The notes under the pieces are model-generated. The model did not search any database, had not been told where the DNA came from, and saw only the letters and a list, made by a program, of their open reading frames with translations. Shown piece by piece: positions 1 to 7,201 of a DNA stretch of 64,000 bases (the stretch's first letter is position 1; every line of letters starts with the position of its first letter). Source of the DNA: Bradyrhizobium sp. 199. Lineage in GTDB: Bacteria; Pseudomonadota; Alphaproteobacteria; Rhizobiales; Xanthobacteraceae. The stretch covers positions 372,001 through 436,000 of the forward strand of contig NZ_JADPJI010000002.1 in the NCBI RefSeq assembly GCF_023073355.1. The letters run 5' to 3'. The translations under genes and the position numbers were made by a program.

Positions 1-121
1 GCAGCACTTCGCGCGCGAACTCGATGATCTTCTGCTTGTTTGCCGTTTCGTGGACTGCAAAAAACACGCGGTTCAATTCCAGGCCGAGCACGCTGTTGAG
101 GGCAATGTCCTCGTCTTCCAT
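1..121 (-). CDS. Hypothetical protein, N-terminal 40 residues only (runs off left edge)
   Basis: An open frame on the minus strand begins with ATG at 121 and runs without a stop to the left edge. The start reads MEDEDIALNSVLGLELN and continues with a hydrophobic, then Lys/Glu-rich stretch. A purine-rich stretch (GGGAAA) lies about 10 bases upstream of the ATG. The gene is divergent from the luxR-type gene, with a short shared upstream region. I do not recognise the family from this fragment, and the call rests only on the open frame, the plausible start and the gene-like composition. Confidence 0.5.
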   Translation of the reverse strand, partial: MEDEDIALNSVLGLELNRVFFAVHETANKQKIIEFAREVL

Positions 122-285
122 TTCGGTTTCCCGCTGCGGATCGTTCAGGTGTAACTTGACCTCTATTCTGCCACAAGTAGTTTAAATCTTCAGAGCAGAT
201 GAGTACCGGGAACTACGGCCGCGGCGCATTTGAGGCAGCTCCCGAATACGTGCTATATGAAAGGCGAGGGTCAGGAAACGCACCG

Positions 286-1023
286 ATGTCCGCCGCAGAT
301 GCCGTTGACTATGGCCGGGAGGCGCTCGACTTCATCGAAGGGCTTGGAGCCTACACCAAGGTTCCGGACGCCATGGACGCGCTTGCAACCGCGTTCGGCC
401 GGTACGGTTTTGAACATATCATCGTGACGGGCCTGCCCAATCCCGAGCAGCGCTTTTCCCAGATGGTGCTCGCGAAGAAGTGGCCGGCGGAATGGTTCAG
501 CCTCTACACCCAAAAGAGCTACGACCGTGTCGACCCCGTGATCCGCAAATGCCGGCAGACGGTGAACCCGTTCGAATGGTCGGAAGCGCCGTACGATCCG
601 GAACTGGAGCCGGGTGCGGTGGAGGTCATGCGCCGCGCCGCCGATTTTCGCATGTCGCGCGGCTTCGTCGTGCCGATCCACGGCTTGACCGGCTACGAGG
701 CCGGCGTCTCGCTCGCTGGCGTCCATCTGGACCTCAATGCGCGCAGCAAACCGGCGCTGCACCTGATCGGGATGTACGGCTTCGACCACATTCGCCGTCT
801 GCTCGATCCGGCGCCGCATCCGTCGACGCGCCTCACCCCCCGCGAGCGCGAGGTGATCGCCTGGGCCTCGCAAGGCAAGTCGGCGTGGGAGATCGGCGAG
901 ATCCTGCACATCACGCAACGCACGGCGGAAGAGCATCTTGCAGCCGCCGCACGCAAGCTCGGCGCAGTCAACCGGACGCATGCGGTCGCGATCGCGATCC
1001 GCCACAGAATCATCAATCCCTGA
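286..1023 (+). CDS. bjaR: LuxR-family quorum-sensing transcription factor (BjaR/BraR type)
   Basis: Acyl-homoserine-lactone receptor and transcription factor, 245 aa. The N-terminal autoinducer-binding domain (about residues 20-165) keeps the LuxR-family pocket residues: Trp70, Tyr74, Asp83, Pro84 and Trp98, equivalent to TraR Trp57, Tyr61, Asp70, Pro71 and Trp85. The C-terminal LuxR HTH (about 180-243) begins LTPREREVIAW. I chose ATG 286 because it gives the normal family length of about 240-250 aa; an in-frame ATG at 199 would add 29 residues. The gene lies directly upstream of a luxI-type gene on the same strand, with a perfect palindrome between them. The pair resembles BjaR1/BjaI of Bradyrhizobium, whose synthase uses an acyl-CoA donor. 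The signal used here cannot be read from the sequence. Confidence 0.9.
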   Translation: MSAADAVDYGREALDFIEGLGAYTKVPDAMDALATAFGRYGFEHIIVTGLPNPEQRFSQMVLAKKWPAEWFSLYTQKSYDRVDPVIRKCRQTVNPFEWSEAPYDPELEPGAVEVMRRAADFRMSRGFVVPIHGLTGYEAGVSLAGVHLDLNARSKPALHLIGMYGFDHIRRLLDPAPHPSTRLTPREREVIAWASQGKSAWEIGEILHITQRTAEEHLAAAARKLGAVNRTHAVAIAIRHRIINP

Positions 1024-1032
1024 AATCCTCGC

Positions 1033-1054
1033 CTATTGGGAAATTTCCCAATAG
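1033..1054. promoter_or_regulatory. Perfect 22-bp palindrome, candidate lux-box/BjaR operator upstream of luxI
   Basis: The two 11-bp arms (CTATTGGGAAA and its exact reverse complement) meet without a spacer. The centre is 66 bp before the luxI start codon and 20 bp after the luxR stop. Lux boxes are 18-22 bp inverted repeats at this kind of position, so this is the obvious site for the adjacent regulator. No T-tract follows, which argues against a terminator. Confidence 0.7.
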
Positions 1055-1109
1055 TCGGGTTTGTCTTTTTCGCTGAGGCTCCCCCTCATTTCGAGCCATG
1101 GGGGAGTTC

Positions 1110-1769
1110 ATGATTCATGTTATTTCCGCCGTCAATCGGCACCTGTACGAGGACGTCCTCGAACAGCATTTTCGGGTTCGTCACGAGATTTTCGTCGAGG
1201 AGCGGAAATGGGAGGCGCTGCGCAAGCCCGATGGCCGCGAGATCGATACCTACGACAATGAGCACGCAGTCTACCTGCTGGCTCTCGAGAACCGCCGGGT
1301 GCTCGGCGGCTCGCGCCTGTATCCGACCACCGGGCCGACGATGATGAGCGAGGTCTTCCCGTATCTCGCCACGGTACGGGGTTGCCCCGCGAACCCGCTG
1401 GTGTGGGAGTGGTCGCGCTTCTTCGTCTCGCGCGAGCGCCGCGACGGCGCGTTCAATCTGCAACTGATGGCGAGTGCGCAGGAATTCTGTCTCGACCAGG
1501 GCATCGAGCGGCTTTGTCTTGTCATGGAGACTTGGTGGCTGCCGCGCTTCCACGACATCGGATTCGTCGTGACACCGCTGGGATTGCCCGCGCTGGTGGA
1601 GAATTCCTGGACCATGGCGGCAACGATCGAGATCCGTCAGGAGTCGCTCGACGTCGTGCGTGACCGTATCGGAATGACGAGTGTCGTCCAGCAGGACGGC
1701 CCGCGGATCGATTGCTTTGCCCGTGCCAACCTCTGCGGCGTTGCTGCCGCACAACGAAAGAGCGCCTGA
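1110..1769 (+). CDS. bjaI: Acyl-homoserine-lactone synthase (LuxI family, BjaI/BraI type)
   Basis: Makes an N-acyl-homoserine lactone from S-adenosylmethionine and an acyl donor; 219 aa, the usual LuxI length. With ATG 1110 as start, the invariant LuxI residues fall at canonical numbers: Arg24, Phe28, Trp34, Asp46, Asp49, Arg69, Glu100 and Arg103. This is why I prefer it over an ATG four codons upstream at 1098. A GGGGGAG sequence sits close before the start. Overall similarity is to the BjaI/BraI/RpaI group, whose members use isovaleryl-CoA or aryl-CoA rather than acyl-ACP; that is family knowledge recalled, not shown here. The gene follows the luxR-type gene and precedes a small gene starting two bases after its stop. 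Confidence 0.92.
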   Translation: MIHVISAVNRHLYEDVLEQHFRVRHEIFVEERKWEALRKPDGREIDTYDNEHAVYLLALENRRVLGGSRLYPTTGPTMMSEVFPYLATVRGCPANPLVWEWSRFFVSRERRDGAFNLQLMASAQEFCLDQGIERLCLVMETWWLPRFHDIGFVVTPLGLPALVENSWTMAATIEIRQESLDVVRDRIGMTSVVQQDGPRIDCFARANLCGVAAAQRKSA

Positions 1770-1770
1770 G

Positions 1771-1989
1771 ATGTCGAACATGATGCGGGACAGCCAGATC
1801 ATGGCGCAGACCAGGGACGAGAATCTCGGCTACATGTCCGACATGGCCCTCGAGCTGGCGCAGATGGCGGAAGACACTGGACTGGCGACGCTCGCCTTTC
1901 TGTTCCGGATGGCGGCGCTGGAGGCCTCGACCGCCGACAGCGTGCTCGCCGAACCGGATGACCTTCCCCGGCAACTGACGTCGCACTAA
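1771..1989 (+). CDS. Small 72-aa protein translationally coupled to luxI
   Basis: The ATG lies one base after the luxI stop codon, so the gene is very probably cotranscribed and translationally coupled. The product is small and acidic, with a helical-looking pattern (YMSDMALELAQMAEDTGLA, then FLFRMAALEAS). It has no signal peptide or membrane segment, and I do not recognise a family. Its TAA stop is part of the terminal sequence of a dispersed repeat starting at 1986, so the true ancestral C-terminus may have been longer. It could influence signal synthesis or simply be a conserved neighbour. Confidence 0.7.
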   Translation: MSNMMRDSQIMAQTRDENLGYMSDMALELAQMAEDTGLATLAFLFRMAALEASTADSVLAEPDDLPRQLTSH

Positions 1990-2085
1990 AGCGCGATTTG
2001 GATGAATCGCCATCGCGCTTTAGATTGTTGTTTAAGCATGATCTTTTCGGAAAACCGCTGCGCACTTTTCCGGATCATGCTTTAG
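1986..2085. repeat. CTAAAGC...GCTTTAG dispersed repeat, copy 1 (100 bp)
   Basis: The unit is bounded by inverted CTAAAGC/GCTTTAG ends and contains two hairpins: TAAAGCGCGAT with ATCGCGCTTTA, and AAGCATGATC with GATCATGCTT. A near-identical copy lies at 54675-54780. It supplies the stop codon of the small gene before it. It probably belongs to the short palindromic repeats scattered in Bradyrhizobium genomes. Confidence 0.85.
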
Positions 2086-2167
2086 ACGCTCATATTCCGA
2101 CGAACGTCGCACCCTCTCTCCGGCCCGAGAGAGGGTGTTCTTTTGGGTGCGGCAGGTTGCCCCATGC

Positions 2168-2235
2168 TGCACGGCAGTTTTCTTGCATCGCGAGACGAGT
2201 GTCGGGTCGCATGCACCGGCATGCAACAAAGTGCA
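2168..2235. promoter_or_regulatory. Cluster of five TGCA half-sites, candidate BoxR operator upstream of the first ABC transporter
   Basis: TGCA occurs at 2168, 2184, 2212, 2222 and 2232. The segment AACAAAGTGCAT is repeated exactly in the TGCA cluster before boxC (16392-16403). BzdR/BoxR-type regulators of benzoate pathways are known to bind operators built from TGCA repeats. The rest of 2086-2378 holds no convincing gene and is taken as leader/promoter for livH. Confidence 0.6.
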
Positions 2236-2378
2236 TGTTTGATGTCGAATCGCTCTTGCCTCGGAACGATACTGCCATTACCCATTTTTCCGCCTTGAAC
2301 AGGCAGGGGGAGCTCTTTCACTGATGGCGACTGTGTTCGAACATCGGCGCGACACCGCGTGCGCCTGAAAGAGACTTG

Positions 2379-3296
2379 ATGCTGCTCGTTGTCGAACAGT
2401 TCCTGAACGGTTTGCAGTTCGGCCTGCTGCTGTTCCTGCTCGCCGCCGGCCTGACGCTGGTGTTCGGGATCATGGATTTCGTCAACCTCGCGCATGGCTC
2501 GCTCTACATGATGGGCGCCTATTTCGCCGCGACCTTTGCGGCCTGGACCGGCAGCTTCCTGCTCGGCGCGCTGTTGGCGCTCGGCGCCACGCTGGTGCTC
2601 GGCATCGTGCTCGAGATGAGCGCGCTCCGGCATCTCTATGGCCGCGACCATCTCGACCACGTGCTCGCGACGTTCGGTCTGATCCTGTTCTTCAACGAAG
2701 CGGTGCGGCTGATCTGGGGCCCGGCGGGCCTCGCGCTGCCGCTGCCGGCCTGGCTCACCGTGCCGGTGCCGATCCTGCCCGGCATCCACTATCCCGCCTA
2801 TCGGCTCGCCATCATCGCCGTCGCGTTGCTGGTGGCACTGCTGCTCTATCTCGGCGTGATGCGCACCCGCATCGGCATGCTGATCCGGGCCGGCGCCTCC
2901 AACCGCGAGATGATCGGCGCGCTCGGCATCAACATCAAGCTGCTCTACACGCTGGTGTTTGGCCTGGGTGCCGCGCTCGCCGGCCTTGCCGGGCTGATGC
3001 AGGCGCCGATCCTCACCGTGCAGATCGGCATGGGCGAGAACATCCTGATCCTCGCCTTCGTCATCATCGTGATCGGCGGCATCGGCTCGATCCGCGGCGC
3101 GTTCCTCGCCGCGATCTTCGTCGGCATGATCGACACGCTCGGCCGCGCCTTCCTGCCCAATTTGCTGCGGCAGGTGCTGAGCGGCGCCGCCGCCTCTACC
3201 GCCGCGCCCGCGCTATCGTCCATGCTGATCTACCTCCTGATGGCGATCGTGCTGGTGGTGCGGCCGGAGGGGCTGTTTCCGGCCAATCGTCGATGA
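2379..3296 (+). CDS. livH: ABC transporter permease, LivH family
   Basis: Inner-membrane permease of a branched-chain-amino-acid-type (HAAT) importer, 305 aa, hydrophobic almost throughout with about eight membrane segments. The N-terminus carries the LivH pattern NGLQFGLLLFLLAAGLTLVFG followed by the MDFVNLAHG motif (residues ~28-36). ATG 2379 is preferred over a TTG one codon upstream. It is the first gene of a four-gene operon with livM, livG and livF, all overlapping by 4-8 bases. No periplasmic binding protein is encoded nearby, so one must be supplied elsewhere. Such transporters often import aromatic acids, and the TGCA-repeat leader shared with boxC suggests that role here. Confidence 0.9.
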   Translation: MLLVVEQFLNGLQFGLLLFLLAAGLTLVFGIMDFVNLAHGSLYMMGAYFAATFAAWTGSFLLGALLALGATLVLGIVLEMSALRHLYGRDHLDHVLATFGLILFFNEAVRLIWGPAGLALPLPAWLTVPVPILPGIHYPAYRLAIIAVALLVALLLYLGVMRTRIGMLIRAGASNREMIGALGINIKLLYTLVFGLGAALAGLAGLMQAPILTVQIGMGENILILAFVIIVIGGIGSIRGAFLAAIFVGMIDTLGRAFLPNLLRQVLSGAAASTAAPALSSMLIYLLMAIVLVVRPEGLFPANRR

Positions 3297-4237
3297 AGGC
3301 TTTCACGGTGAGCAAGGCCGTCACGGCCCTGATGCTGGCGGGCCTCGTGCTGCTGCCGCTCTACTCGCAGCTGTCCGGCAACATCTTCATCCTGACGCTG
3401 CTCACCCGCATCGTCATCCTGGCGCTGGCGGCCGCGAGCCTCAACCTCATCATGGGCTTTGGCGGCATGATGAGCTTTGGCCACGCGGCCTATCTCGGCA
3501 TCGGCGGCTACGCCGTGGGTATGCTGGCGCAGGAAGGCATTGGGAGCGGCTTCATCCAGTTTCCGGTCGCGCTCGCGGCGTCCGCGATCTACGGCCTCGT
3601 GATCGGTGCGCTGAGCTTACGCACCCGCGGCGTCTATTTCATCATGATCACGCTGGCCTTCGCCCAGATGGCCTATTACGTCGCCTCGGGCCTGGCGCGC
3701 TACGGCGGCGACGACGGCCTCACTGTCTACAAGCGCAGCGACTTCTCCGGGCTGATCGATTTGGGCAACCGCACGCAGTTCTATTATCTCTGCCTCGCCT
3801 GCTTGTTCGGTGTCATCTTCCTGATCTGGCGCATCGTCAATTCGCGCTTCGGCCTCGTCGTGCAGGGCCTGCGCTCCAACGAGCAGCGCATGCAGGCGAT
3901 CGGCTTCCCCGCCAAGCGTTACCAGCTGGTCTGCTTCGTCATCTCCGGCACCATGTGCGGGCTTGCCGGCGCACTGCTCGCCAACAATACCGATTTCGTC
4001 AGCCCGGCCATGATGTACTGGACGCGCTCGGGCGACCTCATGGTGATGGTGATCCTGGGCGGCATGGGTACGCTGTTCGGCCCCGTCATGGGTGCAGTGG
4101 TGTTTCTGCTGCTGGAAGAGTTCCTGTCGCAGATCACCGAATATTGGGCGCTGATCATGGGGCCGCTGCTGCTGCTGATCGTGCTGTTCGGCCGCGGCGG
4201 CATCATGGGCATGCTGGGGAGGGCTGGCCGTGGCTGA
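3293..4237 (+). CDS. livM: ABC transporter permease, LivM family
   Basis: Second membrane permease of the importer, 314 aa, overlapping livH by 4 bases (ATGA). It has about nine hydrophobic segments. The LivM signature ASLNLIMGFGGMMSFGHAAY occurs at about residues 45-64, and there is a conserved ILGGMGTLFGPVMGA segment near the C-terminus. LivM forms the heterodimeric pore with LivH. Gene order H-M-G-F matches the standard branched-chain or aromatic-acid transporter layout. Substrate cannot be read from the sequence; operon context and the upstream candidate BoxR site point to an aromatic acid. Confidence 0.9.
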   Translation: MKAFTVSKAVTALMLAGLVLLPLYSQLSGNIFILTLLTRIVILALAAASLNLIMGFGGMMSFGHAAYLGIGGYAVGMLAQEGIGSGFIQFPVALAASAIYGLVIGALSLRTRGVYFIMITLAFAQMAYYVASGLARYGGDDGLTVYKRSDFSGLIDLGNRTQFYYLCLACLFGVIFLIWRIVNSRFGLVVQGLRSNEQRMQAIGFPAKRYQLVCFVISGTMCGLAGALLANNTDFVSPAMMYWTRSGDLMVMVILGGMGTLFGPVMGAVVFLLLEEFLSQITEYWALIMGPLLLLIVLFGRGGIMGMLGRAGRG

Positions 4238-4997
4238 ACCCCTGCTCCGCGTCGAAAAGCTGGTGCGGCGCTTCGGCGGCATCATCGCAACCGACAACGT
4301 CTCGCTCGACGTCGCAAGCGGCGAGCTGCATGCCATCATCGGCCCGAACGGGGCCGGCAAGACCACGTTGATCAGCCAGCTCACCGGGCATCTCGAGCCG
4401 CATTCCGGCAGCGTCTTGCTGGCCGGGCGGGACATCACTTATTTGCCGGCCTATCGGCGCTGCGCGTTGGGGCTTGCGCGTTCGTTCCAGATCACTTCGC
4501 TGCTGCTCGACTTCACCGCCGCGGACAACGTCGCGCTGGCGGCGCAGGCCCATGCCGGCACCTCCTTCCGCTTCTTCGCCAATGCGCGCAAGGAAAAGGG
4601 TCTACGCGATGCCGCGCATGCCGCGCTCGATCGGGTCGGGCTGGCTCACCGCGCCGATGTTCTGGTGTCGAAGCTCAGCCATGGCGAGCGACGCCAGATC
4701 GAGCTTGCGGTTGCGCTCGCGAGCAAGCCGAAATTGCTGCTGCTCGACGAGCCTATGGCCGGTCTTGGCGTCACCGAATCGCAGGGAATGGTGAAGCTAC
4801 TCCAGGAGCTGCGCAAGGAAGTCTCGATCGTGCTGGTCGAGCACGACATGCCGGCGGTGTTCGCGCTTGCCGACCGAATCTCGGTGCTGGTCTATGGCCG
4901 CGTCATCGCCTCCGGCGTTCCGGCCGCGATCCGAGCCAACGAAGACGTCAAACGCGCCTATCTCGGCGATCAGCATGTGGTGACGCATCATGGCTGA
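4230..4997 (+). CDS. livG: ABC transporter ATP-binding protein, LivG family
   Basis: Cytoplasmic ATPase, 255 aa. Walker A is GPNGAGKTT (about residues 38-46), the signature is LSHGERRQIELA, and Walker B is LLLLDEPMAGLG followed by the switch histidine in VEHDM. The start overlaps the end of livM by 8 bases, which indicates translational coupling. It pairs with LivF to drive import through the LivH/LivM pore. The C-terminus carries the LivG-type end (DVKRAYLGD). All catalytic motifs are intact. Confidence 0.92.
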   Translation: MAEPLLRVEKLVRRFGGIIATDNVSLDVASGELHAIIGPNGAGKTTLISQLTGHLEPHSGSVLLAGRDITYLPAYRRCALGLARSFQITSLLLDFTAADNVALAAQAHAGTSFRFFANARKEKGLRDAAHAALDRVGLAHRADVLVSKLSHGERRQIELAVALASKPKLLLLDEPMAGLGVTESQGMVKLLQELRKEVSIVLVEHDMPAVFALADRISVLVYGRVIASGVPAAIRANEDVKRAYLGDQHVVTHHG

Positions 4998-5703
4998 CAC
5001 GCTGCTCGACGTCGACGGCATCGAGACCTGCTACGGCCTGTCCCAGGTGCTGTTCGGCCTGTCGCTGTCGATCAAGCCGGGCGAGATGGTCTCCTTGATG
5101 GGCCGCAACGGCATGGGCAAGACCACCACCATCCGCTCGATCATGGGCCTGACGCCGGCGCGCGCCGGCAGCATTCGGTTCGCGGGCGCCGAGGTGCGGC
5201 AGCTTCCATCCTACAGAATTGCAAAACTCGGCGTCGGCCTGGTGCCCGAGGGACGTCAGATCTTCCCCAACCTCACCGTGCGCGAAAATCTGGTCGCGGC
5301 CGCGGCCGACCGTTTCGGCAGCCCCAATCCCTGGACGCTGGCCGCGATCTACGTGCTGTTTCCGCGGCTCGCTGAACGCGCCGCCAACATGGGCAACCAG
5401 CTCTCCGGCGGCGAGCAGCAGATGCTCGCGATCGGCCGCGCGCTGATGACCAACCCGAAGCTGCTGATTCTGGATGAAGCCACCGAGGGCCTCGCGCCGC
5501 TGATCCGCGAAGAGATCTGGAACTGCCTGTCCCTGCTCAAGAGCCGGGGACAGTCGATCCTGGTCGTCGACAAGAACGTCGACCACCTCGCCCGCATCTG
5601 CGATCGCCACACCATCATCGAGCGCGGCAGGACGGTGTGGAGCGGCACCTCTGACGAGCTGATGGCGGAGCCGGAACTCCAGCACAAATATCTGGGCATC
5701 TGA
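4990..5703 (+). CDS. livF: ABC transporter ATP-binding protein, LivF family
   Basis: Second ATPase of the importer, 237 aa, overlapping livG by 8 bases. Walker A is GRNGMGKTT, the signature LSGGEQQMLAIGRAL, and Walker B LLILDEATEGLAP, all in the positions usual for LivF. The normal switch histidine is replaced, since the segment reads VVDKNVDHL where most homologues have EQ or EH. This is common in LivF proteins and does not imply inactivity. It is the last gene of the operon; the following gene is on the opposite strand and broken. Confidence 0.92.
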   Translation: MADTLLDVDGIETCYGLSQVLFGLSLSIKPGEMVSLMGRNGMGKTTTIRSIMGLTPARAGSIRFAGAEVRQLPSYRIAKLGVGLVPEGRQIFPNLTVRENLVAAAADRFGSPNPWTLAAIYVLFPRLAERAANMGNQLSGGEQQMLAIGRALMTNPKLLILDEATEGLAPLIREEIWNCLSLLKSRGQSILVVDKNVDHLARICDRHTIIERGRTVWSGTSDELMAEPELQHKYLGI

Positions 5704-5723
5704 CGCAGGAGGGCCGTGCGCTC

Positions 5724-6078
5724 TCACCAATAAATCCCGTGCCGGTCCAGTTCGCGGACCACGCGGGACTCGAGCGAGGGGCGGCGCTTGGGCTTCGCGG
5801 GCTCAGTCGCCCTGGTCGCGGGAGCAACTGTGGATTGCACGGGCGCTGTGGGGCTCGGAGCCATTGCGGCCGGAGCAGCCGTTGGAGTGGTAGTCGCCGT
5901 GTGGAGAGCCGTTGAAGGCGTTGCCGCCGGAGCTTGCGCCGACGGCGGTGTGACTGCTGCACTTGTCGGCTGGCTGCTGGTTCGCAGGGCTTGCAGCCAG
6001 GCTCAGGCTACGTGATCCGCCGGCAAGGGCCTCGGTTGCGAGCAGCGCCATCGCGCCGATCAGAATCAGTCTGCGCAT
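5724..6078 (-). pseudogene. Frameshifted secreted Pro/Ala/Thr-rich protein gene
   Basis: ATG 6078 opens a frame encoding a clear signal peptide (MRRLILIGAMALLATEALAG). After about 36 codons this frame turns into unlikely composition and stops at 5803. In the next frame, from about 5969 down, the same DNA encodes a Pro/Ala/Thr-rich linker and a charged end, SLESRVVRELDRHGIYW, stopping at 5724. The two halves join into one sensible protein of about 117 aa if a single base is gained or lost around 5965-5985. The whole interval is 355 bp, not a multiple of three. Either the gene is a recent pseudogene or the assembly has a one-base error. Function unknown; the product would be exported. Confidence 0.72.
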
Positions 6079-6497
6079 GAAAGTCCCCGTTATCTGGTCA
6101 ACTCGCCTCACCAAAATCGCACCCGGCAGTGATTTAACGGCCTAGGCGCTGCTTGCCGATTGCCATCAGGGTCGCCCTGCAGGATAGGCGATAGATCAGG
6201 CTGAACAATTGATCCCACATGACCGAACTCCGTTGTTGATCAGTGTGCGATAATCTAGGCCCCATGCCTTTCCGGCGCTCTTCGCGACGCTCGGAAAATG
6301 GCTTCGTCGGGCGGGCCGACGTTTCATCGGAACAGGACCCCGCGAAGTCGTCTCACGGACGTGTGAGATATTGGTTTCTGCGGCACCCTCGGACTGTCTT
6401 GCGAGTCAACGATGCTCGTTGCCGCCAGCCTGTATCAGAGGTAGTAAGGGCGGGGATCTTCGCGGAAGATCATTTGGGGACTGTCGCCCGCGCAGCA
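6079..6497. other. Gene-free stretch between divergent genes
   Basis: 419 bp between the broken minus-strand gene and the next plus-strand gene. The plus frame is open from 6243, but the extra 85 codons are Arg/Ser-rich and unlike the hydrophobic protein that follows, so I treat them as non-coding. I see no clear palindrome, repeat or RNA gene. Confidence 0.4.
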
Positions 6498-7094
6498 ATG
6501 ACACTGCAACCTGACGGAAATTCTCATCGTCGGCGCTGGAGAGCGATCCTGTTGGTATTCGTTCTGCTCCCCTTTGTGCCGGAATTGGCGATCCTGCTCA
6601 CGTCTCTCTTTGCGGCCGTCTCAGGATGCCAGCCTGGCAGTGATACCGGCTGTCCTATCGGGTCGTCCGCCGCGGAAATAATCCGTCATGCGCTGGAGGC
6701 GGGCTTGCTGGTCGGCTCCCGCTTTGGCGACGGACTCGCGGCATTGTGGCTGGCCTGCTGCTGCTGGCTGATCGCGCTGGGATGGTCTCGGCTCTGGATC
6801 CGATTGCTGCTGGCGTTAGCGGTCAGTCTCATCTGCGCATTCGTCCCCTATTTCGGCCCGATGCTCTCGATCAGCCATCTCGTCAACCCCAAATGTTCCC
6901 CCAACGAGGGAGGCGTCGGCGATTGCATTGTCTACGGCGGCGAGGTCGGCGGTGTGGCTCACAAGGTGGTCAGCCTGGGCTGGAGAATCATCGAGGGCGC
7001 TCCGATCGCGATAGGAATATTCGTTGTCTACGCGATCGTCGCGGCGATCATCGAGTTGCGGTCGCGGCGGCAGGCTCTCCGTCCACTGGGCTGA
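6498..7094 (+). CDS. Hypothetical membrane protein
   Basis: 198 aa from ATG 6498, with about four hydrophobic segments: residues ~15-40, ~70-95, ~95-120 and ~170-190. The loop between the third and fourth contains paired cysteines (NPKCSPNEGGVGDCIV), and another pair sits in SGCQPGSDTGCP, which suggests periplasmic disulfides. I do not recognise the family. A longer form from 6243 is possible but its extension looks non-coding. The gene lies upstream of the lipase-like gene in the same direction with a 107-bp gap, so cotranscription is possible but unproven. Confidence 0.6.
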   Translation: MTLQPDGNSHRRRWRAILLVFVLLPFVPELAILLTSLFAAVSGCQPGSDTGCPIGSSAAEIIRHALEAGLLVGSRFGDGLAALWLACCCWLIALGWSRLWIRLLLALAVSLICAFVPYFGPMLSISHLVNPKCSPNEGGVGDCIVYGGEVGGVAHKVVSLGWRIIEGAPIAIGIFVVYAIVAAIIELRSRRQALRPLG

Positions 7095-7201
7095 TTCTCT
7101 TTTCCGGCGCTCGCCGCCGACCCAACTATCGATATTGTCAAGAAGAGGCAGCTATGGTCTCATGCAGCCATAGATTGTCGTTCATATTTGGAGATGTTGC
7201 C

